Below, piece after piece: positions 1 to 13,049 of a stretch of 64,000 nucleotides of DNA. The position numbers and the translations under genes were made by a program. Under the pieces are notes generated by a model. The model had not been told where the DNA came from, did no database searches, and saw only the letters and a list, made by a program, of their open reading frames with translations. Where the stretch lies: NCBI GenBank assembly GCA_028551475.1, contig CM052359.1, forward strand, positions 13,579,583 to 13,643,582, read 5' to 3'. This DNA comes from Casuarina equisetifolia. Its lineage: Eukaryota > Streptophyta > Magnoliopsida > Fagales > Casuarinaceae. Every line of letters begins with the position of its first letter. Position 1 is the first letter of the stretch.

Positions 1-3000
1 GGGCATAATCTAGAAAGAGTTGTTACTTAACTCCAAGAACAAATTGATGCTCTAAAGAAAAAGAAGTTTGCTACTACTATTTCTAGTAGAGATATCCGTA
101 AATTGATGACCTATGGTGGGAAACAAGATGATATTGAAGCGGAAAATTTTATATGACATATGGAGTCTTACTTTAAAGTAGCCCAAACTAGTAATGAACT
201 TGCTAAGGTACATACTACTTCATTTTATCTCATTCATAATGCTATTGTGTGGTGACATATGAAACATCATGAGATTAAGAAAGGGGAGAACAAAATTGAC
301 ACTTATGATGTGTTCAAAATAGAATTGAAAAGGCAAGTCCTCCTTAAGAATGTGAGCAAGAAAGCTCACTGGACACTAATGACTTAAGGCATACAACAAT
401 TTTACAAGTATATGTACAAGCTTTCTTAGATGGAACATTATATCTTAAGCAAATACTAGATGAGAATTTATTGTTTTTCTTTGTGAGTGACCTCTAAAAG
501 TGGACAAATGATGAGATTGGGAAGCACAAGATGACAAAGTTGAGTCATGCAATCTTAATAGTTGAGTTTTTGATAAATTGTAGGTAAATTGAATTGGTGT
601 CTAAATCACTTACCTAAATTGACATTTTGCGGGAAGAAAGGATCCTTAAATGTTATGGAACAAAAGCCAATACCAGAGGAGTCTTGTAAAGGATGGTTAC
701 ATGGCAACTCTCTAGATGTTTAACTTGATAAAAGGTAAGGCCTAGAGAAGTCAAGAAATTTGATCTAGACTAACTGCAAGATCTTTGATGAATGTGGAAC
801 TTGTAGTTAATAGTAAGGGGACCAAAGCTGTGGTGAATTCAATTGCTACCCACAATTTTATTAGACCTGAAGAAGTCAAGAAATTAGGCCTTTTAACAAA
901 GAAAGATGTGGGGTCGTTGAAGATGGTAAATAACATGTTATAGCTGATGTTTTGGATCCCCTATGGAGTGGACTTGCATATGGGGAAATGGAGGGAAAAA
1001 AGGAAACTTCACAATAACATTGATGGATTGTTATAAATTGGTCTTCGAGTTAGATTTTTTGCATGTAGCCTATGCTTTTCCCTACCCCACATATAATTGT
1101 TTATGTATTCTTATAGGAGATATGTCATGCATGATTACTATGTAAGTCATAAGTCCTACATAGGAAATCATTTTTGTTGTGTAACTAAAGAAAAGTATAC
1201 AAAAAAATAAGGAAACCTATGTCGTATTGAAGGAAAAGGAAGAGATCCTGAAGGTAGAAGATCTTTCTTAAGTGGTTTATGATATCCTTGAGAAGAAAAA
1301 GGATGTAATGCCTCTAAAGATGCTAAAAACAACTACCTCTTAAGAGGAAGCTAATCATGTGATAAAGTTGGATTTAGAAACAAAGCCTCTAATGAAGGCC
1401 CTTTATAGAATGTCCTTGCCTGAAAGAGGAGCTTAGAAAGTAGCTAAAGACCTTGCAAGATGTTGGGTATATTTGGCAATCAAAGGCCTTATATGGAGCT
1501 CTCATAATTTTTCAAGTAAAGAAAGATGGGTTAATGCGGCTGTGCATTAATTATCAAGCACTAGATAAGGTAACTGTCAAGAACAAATACTTTATTCCTT
1601 TAATAGTAGATTTGTTTGATAGGTTAAACAATGTCCAGTACTTTACGAAGGTGGATTTAAGATCAAGCTATCACCAAGTCTGAATCGTTACTAGGAATGA
1701 CCTTAAGACAATATGTGTGATGCAATATGTTTCCTTTAAGTAATTAGTTATGCCTTTTGGCTTAACCAATGTTCTAACAACATTCTACACATTGATGAAT
1801 CACTTACTCTATTCCTACTTAGACAAGTTTTTAGTGGTTTATTTAGATGACATTGAAGTGTATAGCAACTCATTGGAGGAGCATGTCAAGTACTTGAAAA
1901 CATTATTAAGGTGTTGTAAGAGAACAAGCTCTATTTGAAAAATGAGAAATTTTCCTTTGTACAAGAATAAATAGATTTTGTCGAACATATCATCAAACAA
2001 GGAACTTTACAAATGGATGGAGTCAAAGTGAAGGAGAACTAGGAATGGTAAGCCCCTTCAAAGGTAACAAAATTAATATCCTTCCTTGGTTTGGTGAATT
2101 ACTATGGGTATTTCATTGTCAGATACTTAACAAGAGCGACATCATTGATCGAGTTATTAAAGAAAGCCAAGACTTGGAAATGGAACAAGGAATGACAATA
2201 TGCCTTTAATGACTTAAAGACCATAGTGATGAAAGAACTAGTATTGGCGCTACCAAACTTCTTAAAATTATTTGAGGTACACTTAGATGCTTTTAATTTT
2301 GCTATTGGGGGTGTACTAGTGCAAAATAGGCATCCTACTGCCTTTGAGAGTCAAAAGCCAAATAAAGGGGAGTGCAAATATACCATATAAGTGAAAAAGT
2401 CAACAACCATAGTTCATTGCTCGAGAACATGGCATCATTACTTAATTGGTTCTCAATTTCTAATCTAGACAAATAATATAGCCATAAGTTACTTTCAAAC
2501 TCAGAAAAAGCTATTACCAAAGCAAGCAATGTGGCATGACTTTCTAGATAAGTTTGATTACATGCTCGAGTACAAGCCTAAAATGATGAACATAATGGCT
2601 AATGCTCTAAGCAAAAAAGTTGAGTTAGTCACCATGAGTCTATCCATAGGAGACATGCTATAGTTGTTATAATAAAGGATGTCATATGATCCTTTAACCA
2701 AACAATTAAAGTAGCTTGTGAGAGATGGCAAGACTAAACAATTTTGGTTAGAGGATGTGCTATTCTATACAAAGAAAAGGCATTTGTATATGCCTAAGTG
2801 AAAGAACCTCTAATGCAAGCTCATCAATGAGTGTCATAATAGCAAGTGGGCCAACCATCTTGGATAGTAGAGAAAACATGCCTCTTTAAAGCCTCATTCT
2901 TTTGACTTAATATGAAGGACGAGATAGAGTTATATGTTAAAAACATATCTTGTGTGTTAGTAGAATAAACTAGAATGAAGACACTCTAGCAGCTTGTTGG

Positions 3001-4110
3001 AACCACTACTTATCCTAAGTTATCCATGGAAGAGTATCTCTATAAACTTCATCACAAGATTACCAAAGGTTAAAGGTTGCAAATCTATCTTAGTGGTGGT
3101 AGATTGACTTTAGAAGTATGCAACTTTCATATTAGTACCAAGGAAATATCTTGTAAAAGTTAGCTTAACTCTTTTTCAAACACATGGTGAAGTTTTGGAG
3201 ACTATCATATAAAATATCATTAATGAGCTAAACCTATGGTTCACAACTAGTTATGAAGAGAGTTGTTTAAGTTAATGGGTTTTGAGTTATGCTTTTCCAT
3301 AAGCTTTAACCCTCAGATGGATGAGCAAATGAATATGGTGAATAGTCTAGTAGAGATGTACTTGAGACATTTTGTGAGCAAGAATAAGAAAAAATAAGTG
3401 AAGCTAATGGATGTGACTCAATTCTCTTACAATTTTCAAAGGAGAAAATCAACAAACAAAAATCCATTTGAGTTAGTGACAACAACAACTATTGACTCTT
3501 TCAACTTTGGCAATGAAGCATGCAAGTTAGAGTCTTGACACTTTTAGTATGGTTAAGTCTTGGTCAGAAAACACAAACATGGCAAGGTCACACTTGAATA
3601 AAGTTGTCAACAAGACGAAAAGATAGGTTGACAAGAAGAAGAGACTGGCAAAATACAATGTTAAGGAGCAAGTATTGGTAAAATTTCTCCCACAACTATA
3701 TAAAACTTATCATCCCTTTCACAAAGGGTTTGTCTGCAAGTATGAGAGGCCATTTGAAGTAGTGGGGAAGGATAGAAAAGGTTGCATACCAATTGAACCT
3801 TCTACTTAACCTTAAGATACACCCAATGTTTCATGTGAATATGTTGAAGCCTTTTTATAAAGATGTGGAAGGTGTTAGGCAAAGCAGGTCATTAAGGGCC
3901 CTTCTAACAATGATGGCCTCTTTTAAAGATTGATCAAGTCTTTTGAAAGAAAAGAATTTATCTAAGACAATAATTTTTTATCAAGTGGAAATGATTGCTT
4001 GAAAGTAAAGTAACATGAAAGTTTAAGTCTTTGGCAATTCAAAGATCTCATTGATTGTTACTTAGAGGTGACAAGGGAGTCATTGAGTTAGTAAGGGGAG
4101 AATGTTCTAG
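1..4110 (+). mobile_element. Ty3/gypsy LTR retrotransposon fossil, partial
   Basis: The plus strand holds remnants of a gypsy polyprotein in the normal order. A gag-like stretch lies near 90-400, an aspartic-protease-like stretch near 780-930, reverse transcriptase near 1450-1930 (YFTKVDLRSSYHQV, MPFGLTN, and the catalytic VYLDDI), RNase H near 2260-2640, an integrase-derived stretch to about 3500, and a C-terminal chromodomain-side segment near 3600-3900. A purine-rich tract at 4092-4101 followed by TGTTCTAG at 4103 is where a 3' LTR would begin. Its far end could not be found, and the 5' LTR lies outside the window. The element is badly broken, with many breaks, so it is old and inactive. 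Confidence 0.9.
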
Positions 4111-5586
4111 ACTAGTAGTACAAGTCGATAACTTGGCCAAGCAAGTACAAGTCTAACTTCTATGCTCTAGAGTAGTTGTGCGAGTATGAGTTTAGCCCAC
4201 CTAGTTTCCTTTGTTATTGGGACATTTACTTGAAACTTGTTCATGAAAATTTTACATGCAAGTAAATATATTGGATAAGTAATATAATAATGAAAGTATC
4301 ATCTCACAGAGAGTGTTAATTACTAAATTAATTAATTACTAACAATGAACTAATTCTAAAGTTTATCTAACAAAACCAAAAAGAAAATTGATGATAAATT
4401 AAAATTAAAAGTTTTCAAAACAAAATTTCAAGACTAAATGAAATTAAATCCAAATAAGAAAGATCACTATGAGAAATATGTTAAAACTATGATGTAACCT
4501 AACTATAATGATGTGAATTTTATGGTTTATATTTATTTGTTTCCTTTTGAGTTTCTTTGTAATATACTTTACTTTGTTGATTTAACTACCTTATTTATGA
4601 GAGGAATATTATGATCCCAACTATTTCATTTGTATGAATGCATTGCTCAATAACACTATTGTTACAATTTAATCTTTATTGTGATAACAAATGTCTAACT
4701 TAACATCCTTGATTTGAAAATCTAAGTGTCTAACATACCATATTTCAAAATCCAAGTAATGATCACATATTTATAGCTACACTCTAAATGTATAATCAAT
4801 CTTATATAAAGTATTTTAGATAAGGCAAACATCTATATGAATTAACACTCTCAAATCTTTTTATTCATACACTTTCTACACATTCTTCTCATACTCTTTA
4901 GTCACAAGCTCTCCTCTCATCTTCCTTTAAAATCTCTCCTCACAATAATCCTAATTAAAAAGCTAATTTAGTTTCGAGCTAAGAAATGAGTGCTAAACAT
5001 ACATACTTACCATAAATGCGTTACACAAAGCCTACTACACTCCAACTAAGTTGCAAGGACAAGACAATAGAACCCCAATACTTAGGGACGAAAGAATCAT
5101 TAAAAATAATTATTATCTTGGATAATCTAATATTAGTTTTACATGTTGAGAGTATCTCTTCTTCATTTTCTATTTTAAGGAAAAAAACTTAGCAGGACAA
5201 CAAAATTTTCTTGGCTTGCACAATACAATAGCTGGAAAAAACCATGTAAATTTCCATTCTCCTGTATCTCTTTATCTCTTTTCTCCCCCACCCCCCTCCT
5301 CTTCTTTAACCCGTAACCATGATTCTCCTTTTCAGAGCTTTTGATTTGTACTCGTCAAAATTCATGAACATTCATGATAAAAAAAATCCTAATTGCTGTT
5401 GCACAATGCTAGGAAGGAGCAAATATATTAAGAAAGTCATAATCTGATAGGAATCCTAAGATTCTCTTCAATACTACAATGATACAAGTACATACGAACC
5501 CCTTGCAAATAAGGGGTGAAAAGAATTAAGTGAACAAAGAATTACCATAGAAATTACGATCCTGAAGTAGTATAAACACATGCAAA
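4111..5586. other. AT-rich intergenic stretch, possible 3' LTR remnant
   Basis: No gene is seen. The first few hundred bases may be the decayed 3' LTR of the gypsy element. The rest is AT-rich sequence, and the part next to 5587 probably contains the 3' UTR of the minus-strand isomerase gene. Confidence 0.4.
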
Positions 5587-8188
5587 TCAAAGGCCTGCTG
5601 AAACTAATCCATGCAATGTGACAATGCCAATCAATGTATTTTGATGATCTATGACAGGCAAAAATTGCACAGGGGATGGAGGTGCTTCCATCTTTTTCAT
5701 CGCCTCTACTGCCATTGCCTCCGGACTGATGGTTCTCGGTTTCCTGAAATAACCAAAATGCTGTTAGTAATTTGCAGTGGAATCTTTGTCGCTTTCTCCT
5801 GTCCGGTGAAATGGCCTCGGGGTGTGTATTTCTGTCCAACTTTTTTCACCCAAAGAATGATCAAGAGTAGGTTCCAAAGGATTCCAAAATTTGCGCTTTT
5901 CAGTTCCCCAATCATATTTTTCCCGGGTGGGAATAATTCCATGAGCAAGAAGAAACATCTAAAATACTCCATCAAACAAGTCATTTAATAGTAGTTGAAT
6001 TCCACGGTGACAGCTGATTTTACATGCTACCTACTAATTATGCAAGCTGCTTAAAATCTTGAAAGAAGATGAATTCAGTATTTTTCTGTTACCTGTTGCA
6101 CATTTCTCCCACTGTGAGCTTAAATATGCCTTCCCCACTGGCCTTGAGTGTTCGCCGAAGATCACCATCAGTAAATGTACCTATCAGGTGATACTTCTCA
6201 TCTATAACAAGCAGGCACCCACATCCTTTACTTGTCAACTCCACTAGTTGATCCATTATTAGATCTCCTTCTTGGCAAACTGGAAGCTCATCTTGCTTCT
6301 TCATGACATCTCTTACCTGAGTCTCTCATCAGTCATTAGAATGCACATTCAAATATCCCTGTTAACTATCATATGAAATTTTAGTCTTGTTTTCTGTACA
6401 CACTTAGGTACAGGCTCATATAGTAGAAAAGATTGGTAGAATTCCAGCTTCAGGGACGTAACGTCACTCATTAAAAAAAAAAAATAGTCACTACGACATT
6501 CAACATAGAAATCACAGCTAAATTTAGCAGCAGTGCTAGATGCACAACCCCCAAAATAGGCATCATCAGAACCATAACAAGTAGTGCCATTAATACAAAG
6601 CTACCACCCTCAACAGTGTCTGCGACTTCAATCACCACAGCCATTTTAAATGTCACACAGCACATTTCCGGCCTACTACTAACTTCAACCAGTCATACAA
6701 CTCGCTATCCTAAGAATTGAGTTTTTGCCGGTTTTTACCCAGCACAAGACTTACAGAAGAACACGGATCTGGACCAGCACTAAAACATTTTTAACAACAC
6801 AAAATTGTCCACAACCAAACAAGAAAGACAGGAAAGAAGAAAATTCAAACAGCCAGTCAAGGAAACCAAAACTTGTAACAAACCCAACCGTGCTAGCCAT
6901 ACCAAGGGCTCACCATAATCAACTAATCGCCTATCACCACTAACCCAGGGACCATGGAGTTTCAAGAATTGTCCACTAACCCAGGGAACCGCGAAAAATC
7001 ATGAGCATTATTGATTAGATTAATCCCAAGCCATCATGAGAAACATATACGTATGAATATCATCTTCAACCCCTTGGCAAACCCCAAATCTAAGCTAATT
7101 GAAAACATATCCCAACAACAACAAACCAACGAATAATACCACAAGCACACGCAATAAGGTGACTTTCAGATTCTAATTTCCATGGCAACAAAAGAGTAAG
7201 ACTTTGACATCCACAGTTTAACCATACAATACCAAATGATTCAATTACACTAATATAACACGGAACAATATTATCTCTACAAAATGGTACCCAAATCTAA
7301 GGTGATTGAGCATTCATACATCAAAAACATTCCAACAAACATGGTCGTAAACACACACACACACACACATACAAAAAAAGAAAAAAGAAGAAAGAAAAAA
7401 AGCAAAAAAAAAAAAAAAAGGGGTGGGGGGGGGGGGGGGGAACTATGTTCTAATCATTTGCAGGAAACAAAAAAGAAGACTACGAGATTCACATTGTTAA
7501 AACACAGAACCAAATCAAATGGGTCCGATTCAAACGTAAATCTGACCTTGAAAATAAGGCTCTTCCCGATCCGACCCGCGGGGTGATTGGCCGCGTACTC
7601 GTCCCTGGTCAAATTCCTTGCTACCATGAGCGAGATCGCGACTGTATCGCCGAAAACCATCTGAATGGCCGTAGACGTCACGGGCGCCAGATCGAACGGG
7701 CACAGCTCCCTCTCCAGCGGCAAATGCACGTTCATGTCACACACAGCGGCGAGCGCGTTTCCCTCCACGGAGGTCACCGACGCAAGGTACACGCCCTTGG
7801 CCCGCGCGCACGGTACCAGGCGGAGGAGCTCTTCGGTGGCCCCGGACTTACTGAGCAGGACGAGGACATCGCGGGACGTAAGGACCCCAATGTCGCCGTG
7901 GAGCGCGTCAACGGGAGAGAGGAAAGCGGAGCGGATGCCGAGGGAGACAAGCGTCTGGGAGATCTTGTGCGCGACGAAGCCAGACTTGCCGACGCCGGAG
8001 AAGTAAATGGTGCCTGCAGCGGAGAGCAAAGTGCGTGCGAAGGCTAGGGTTTGGGGGAGGGAGAGGTTCTGGAAGAAGAAGTTCAGGTGCCTCTGCTGTG
8101 ACTGGAAGAGGTTCTTAAGAGCCGTTTCGTCAATCTGGGCCCCCTTGGACGGCGCTATCGCCGACGGTGGCGGCGGGAGCGACCCCAT
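5587..8188 (-). CDS. SETH3: Arabinose-5-phosphate isomerase (KdsD-type, SIS plus two CBS domains)
   Basis: The enzyme interconverts D-ribulose 5-phosphate and D-arabinose 5-phosphate, the first step towards Kdo, which plants place in pectin rhamnogalacturonan II. The exons are 8188-7547, 6316-6093 and 5743-5587, with GT-AG borders; together they give 1,023 nt, or 340 residues, close to the 328 of E. coli KdsD. The SIS domain (about 40-200) shows FSGVGKSG at 63-70, SKSGATEE at 113-120, [13 protein letters not shown] near 161-173 and NHPAGR near 201. K68, E161 and H202 sit where the bacterial catalytic residues K59, E152 and H193 fall. Exon 2 encodes the first CBS domain ([13 protein letters not shown]), and exon 3 the second ([17 protein letters not shown]). 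The first ATG, before a Pro-rich leader, was chosen; no transit peptide is evident. Exon 1 is GC-rich, unlike its flanks. The symbol follows the Arabidopsis homologue. Confidence 0.93.
7350..7440. repeat. Simple repeats inside isomerase intron 1: (CA)n, A-rich, G-run
   Basis: A (CA) run of about 18 bases is followed by an A/G-rich tract and a G run (7420-7440, broken once by T). All of it lies in intron 1 of the isomerase gene, about 110 bases inside the donor end. The G run could form a quadruplex or mark a poorly sequenced spot. Confidence 0.9.
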
Positions 8189-9440
8189 TGTTACGGGTGG
8201 TTGGACAGAGAAAGAGAGAGATCTGAGGTTGAATAACTCGCCGTTACTAGTGTGGTCTTTTCGCGGTAATAATAACGAGCGGTGTCGGTGGGAGTTCGTT
8301 ACTGGGATATAACTGTCAATAGATCATATAAATTCCATCCAAGTTTCAACAAAATATATAAAAATAATTTTTTTGTTTCTATTTTGAGATTCACTTTTTC
8401 AATACACCATAAAAGAGTGATATGGATAGATTTTGAAGGAACATTTTACTTTTCATTGATGTTTTGGGTTCATACCATTAGAATAAAAAGAAAGATACAA
8501 TTCATGTTTCTTAAGAAAATAACTAGGAAAAAGAAAAGATAAAGATAAATAGTATGTGAATGCACATTTTACTATATAGAGAATTTCATGTTAAAGAGAA
8601 ATGTTTGTAATTTGTCTTATAAATTTAACATTTAATAATTCCTCTTCTCAAGAGGCCTTTTGAAAGAAGTAAATTTGAAATTTTTTTTTTTAACTTAATA
8701 TTAGAGTCGGTCTTTCCTTTGTAAATTCTAATTTAATCTAAAAAATATATCAACCTTCTATCGACAGAAAAAAAAAAAAAAAAAAGAGCTTGGACTATAA
8801 GAGAATATTGATAATGCCAGTAAAAGAGATGGTAATGGAGATCTACCAGCAGGAAACAGTGTTGAAAGAGAAAAGGCAATCAGAAATGAACAGGAAAGAA
8901 AAGGAATCGCTTTAGTGCAGAGAAACCAAAGCAAGTCAGGGAAAGCAGTTCGAAGAAGCTGTTGCAGATCCCGGTAGGTTCAATTCATAGGCTTGTGTTG
9001 GGGGGGGGCGGCGAGAAGGGGAAAGCTGCAATCCGACAGATAATCAATCACAGAAAGAAACACGGCATTTAGTTCTACTTTTGAATTGGTCTATCATCCT
9101 AAATGTCCCTATCACCTACAAGAACAACATTTTCAGATCTTAGATCTAAACAGTATTCTTTTTTATTCACAATGTCAGCACAAGAACAACATTGGAAGAA
9201 ATTTTTTCTCTTCGGTAAGGATATATGTATAACTTGTGGCTCATTTGGTACAATAGTAATTATTCCATTTCACATAGACTTTTACTCCCCAAAGCTTACT
9301 AGGCTTTAGCTAATGAAAAGTTTTAGCCATAACATCTCATTATTCTTCCCTCTCTTACTGTCAGTTCTGGACTGACATATTTGCTTTATAAACCACAAAG
9401 AAACTCCTCTTCTGTCTTCCATCACAATAGCCTAAGCTGC
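8189..9440. other. Upstream region of the isomerase gene, no gene seen
   Basis: AT-rich sequence containing poly-A (8767-8784) and a G run near 9000-9008. The first 150 bases probably carry the isomerase 5' UTR and promoter. No coding segment is recognised. Confidence 0.5.
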
Positions 9441-9441
9441 A

Positions 9442-9492
9442 GCTTCTTCTTCTTCTTCTTCTTCTTCTTCTTCTTCTTCTTCTTCTTCTTCT
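9442..9492. repeat. (CTT)n microsatellite
   Basis: About 16 copies of CTT, followed by T-rich sequence. Read on the minus strand it gives an artificial poly-arginine frame. Confidence 0.95.
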
Positions 9493-10600
9493 ATTTATTT
9501 TTATTTTTATTTTTATTATTTTTTTAACTTCTTTTTCTTGTAGGGACTGGAGATGGTAACGGGAAAGGGATTCCATTACAGCCCTCTCATCTGAGGCGAT
9601 GGCGGCCAAAGTTACGGGGAACCTTCCCATTCAATTTGGAACTCTCATTAGCACTGAACAACATTCCAATCGAAATCAAAAAGATTTTCCTTCTTTCAAA
9701 TCCTTACTCCATCAGCAACCTCCACCAGTTTTAACATACACTAACCACCACCAGGACCTCCTGCCTTTACCACCGACATAGCATTTCCCATTCCATACAA
9801 TCAAATATGACAATGAAGTATTATGCATTCTTTAGTGTCATGGGCCCCATTTAACGCAAAGGAATCAACCTGTTGGAATGCGAAATGCAGTCATTGGGAA
9901 AAGCTCTTCCCGTTCCCATCTTCACAACCAAAAGCCTAATTTCAAAATGGTGTGCCCTTTTATACCCTAAGCCATTGGATAAAGAGCAAAAAGCCGTCAA
10001 AGAAGCTTCTTTCCACAATTTTTGGCAAGCTAATTTTCAATAACCACCACTTTCAGCCATAAAACCTTGTTATAACCATAAAACCAAGCCTCTAGAATCC
10101 CAAACCATTAAAACATAGTTCTTTGTCACTAAAACACCAACAAATATTGGATTTTATCGTTTCCCAAAATATCCTATGTCAACCCACTAGCACATTGTCC
10201 AGAGGCAGAAATAGTGTGGTACAGAACCAACGAGATAATTCTTTTGGATTTTTTTTCGTCATCAGAAAAGACTGGATAGACAAAAAATATATAATGATTG
10301 ATTTTAACATCCTGGACTGCTTCGGAAGTATCAAAATATGGAAAGCTAGAAATACATACGTAATTTAACATATCCTTTATGAGGTTCAGCTTTTAATGTA
10401 TTGCTTGTATATGATGGAAGGAAAATTAGGAGATAGCATATCCAATGTATGGGACAGACAATTTGAACCCCACCAATACAATCAAAGCCTAAAAAAATCC
10501 CCACCAAATGGTGCTACAAATCCATCCCCTGCCATTACTTTCATAAACGACAGAAATATTTTTCCTTAATGAAGCAATTCTCGAGAAGTATGAGACAACT
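9493..10600. other. Intergenic stretch, no gene seen
   Basis: No coding segment is recognised. The 3' part of the neighbouring JmjC-type gene (second half of JmjC, C5HC2 zinc finger and onward) would be expected here on the minus strand and was searched for by eye without success. Confidence 0.5.
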
Positions 10601-10603
10601 CAC

Positions 10604-13049
10604 CAGCCTATTGCCCAAGTCAGGTTGTTTTACTAGCACCTCCGGGAAGTATTTCTTCAAAGTTATCTCAAACCTGATATTAGAGCTTCCTGCAATGCAA
10701 CCCCATATTTTAGGAGCGCCCAAATGCATGTAACACAATTAGAGCAAGTGGTGCTCTTCAGCTTTTTGTTCATCATCAAATTTATCAGCAAACATCTATT
10801 TATACCCAAATTTCAAAGTTTCTTACCCAGTGATGTGAAGAAAAACACGTTCCTATCTGAAGCTGAGGCACTAAGAACCAAGCAGTTCGGTTTTGTCATT
10901 TAAACTCCAGCCTGATTTCGCATATTTAGGACAATCTGACATCCCCACAGGCTGGGATACTCTTGGGAATCCACTGCCAAAAACTCCAATGTCCAGGTTT
11001 TCACAGCAAAGCACCTAAGTTGTAGTCTCAACAATATAAGATGCCCAATTGAACAGAAGTATACACAAAAAAGTACTTAACAGACTAATTTTATCAACCC
11101 CAACATACCTCAATTTCTTCCATTGGATTCTCAATAATATGTATGTATTTCCTTCAATATTTTCAACCGACGGTTCCCACTGCTTTTGAAACTCGGTTGA
11201 ATTTTTATCTGGACTTGTAACCTTAGCTCCATTGGAAAAATATTGGCGCTTGAAATCATCTGCATATTGCTCAAAGGTTTTGAAAGTAAATTCTGGACCA
11301 AATCCATACTCAAAACCTATCCCAGTATCATCAGGATTTGTGATATCCACGTGACCAGACTCATTGTCTGAATCCTTTACCAAACTTCTTCTCCTCTTAG
11401 CTTTCCCATTTTCATCAAATCTATTCATTGTCCTCGGTGAAGACCATTTCCTTATTCCACCTATCTGCTGAAAACGAGGAACAAAGGTAGATTCTTCCCA
11501 TAAACTCCTTTCCTTAATTAGGCATGGAGGATCCCAGGAAGGAGGAGGAACAATACGGCAAATCCCATATGGTCCCGCTTTAGGATATATACTCATTATA
11601 TACTTAACCGTTTCTTCAAATTCCTGCAGCAAAAGTTTTGAAGTCTTCCAAAATTCTGAATTTCTACAAGGAAAAGACACTCCACTTCTAGAGAAAGATA
11701 CAGAGCACAAAATGAAAGCAGGAAAATGCATGAATGAAATAACTCTTCTATAGGGTCGAAAATAGGAGCCTCTTCAATGACATATCTTCTTGCATCTTCA
11801 GGATGTCACCTTGCTGTTACCTATTTCTAAGATCCCAAACCGATTATTAAACAAATACTGAGCATCAAGAACAGGTGAGAACTTGAGCTGTTAATGGTCA
11901 AGAATTTTTACGTCCAATGGGAAGTTTGAAACTAGTACATAATAATCATATGATACAAAAATAACAATCATGGCAACAAATGAAAATCAACCTTCACACA
12001 GTTGCTACAGTCTGGACATCCATGAAGAACCCCTTTTAGGAAGGCAAGTTTTCAAAGGCAGATTCTGCAAAAGAAACAAAGCAACACTATAATTATCACC
12101 TCCCACCAAAAAGATATCAAACGGTTCCTGCTTATGATTCGCTACTACATCTCTCAAGACATAAAAGGTAGAGGCAAGATATACGCTAAGGTAACATTGA
12201 AAAGTCATCTTCCTCAGCTACACTAGAAATTATATGCCATGTTTAAGGTATACATTTAATGACTATATGCTAAGCTTCTAAGAAACATTCACACTGTAAA
12301 GTTCATGTCTGTCTGTGTACAATATACATTGTTGGGCAGGCAAGGGCAACCACCTACCCACCAAATCTACTTGCAGAAATGTAAACACCAACTTAAGAGC
12401 TATGCGAATCAGCAAGAGTAATTTCTTCACCTTCCATGGAGTAGTACCCAATAACATCAAGTATGCCCATTCACTCTTTCTTCTGTGAAATATAGAAGGA
12501 AAACCTCACACACGCTCTTCACTCTCAACCCCCACAACCAGGCACGCCTCCAACCCACCAATCCCTATCCTTCTAGGTTGAGCTTACAAAAGGGAGATCT
12601 TCTCAGACACTAATTGTTATACTGACAACGTATTCATTGGATGAAAAGTATCATGGAATTGACAATCTCCTTAAAGGCACCATCATAAAGTAGCATAATG
12701 GTTTGAAGCACAAAAACGATGCATTCTGTGAAAGAGGAAGAAGATTTAAGACCAGATCAAACTGTACTGATTCAGATTTTTCTAAACTCTGATTGCTTTG
12801 ATCAAGGGAAGCACACAGTCTGCACTGGAGAGATTTCTTCAACCCCGCAATGTCCGTCATGTCAAAGGTGGATCCTAGATTGATTGGCTCCCATGTAGAT
12901 GTACTCTCAGAGGCCAATGCATTATTGGTTTCTTCACTATTTTCCACCCTCTTCAGCATAAAAGAAATAAGAGACACAAAACCTGGTGGGTCTAGGAGAT
13001 TGTCCCCATTCTCATCATCAAGACAATATCTTATGCGCTTTGTGCCCAT
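10604..13049 (-). pseudogene. Decayed, 3'-truncated JmjC histone-demethylase-like gene (JMJ19-like)
   Basis: Pieces of a plant KDM5/JMJ14-family protein lie in order on the minus strand. An N-terminal exon starts at ATG 13049 (MGTKRIRYCLDDENG, DPPGFVSL). An exon at 11820-11743 carries the conserved link to Jmj[19 protein letters not shown]. The JmjN exon at 11623-11109 has [16 protein letters not shown] and a GPEFTFKTF segment. An exon from 11014 has [14 protein letters not shown], and a JmjC fragment at about 10770-10604 has [12 protein letters not shown]. The closest match I recall is Arabidopsis JMJ19, itself predicted to be inactive. Damage seen: TGA at the conserved Trp of ARWHP (about 11808); loss of the GT donor after 11743; a frameshift just before the JmjN exon end (about 11135); a stop and frame change after ELLGS (about 10890); TAA before LCYMHLG (about 10742); and no second half of JmjC. 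The HxE iron-binding His is also absent. It could still be transcribed. Confidence 0.75.

Noticed and set aside
7583-8047. 154-codon plus-strand open frame
   Set aside because: It is the antisense of the GC-rich first exon of the isomerase gene and matches no family.
9361-9630. Minus-strand frame with a poly-arginine run
   Set aside because: Produced by the (CTT)n microsatellite.
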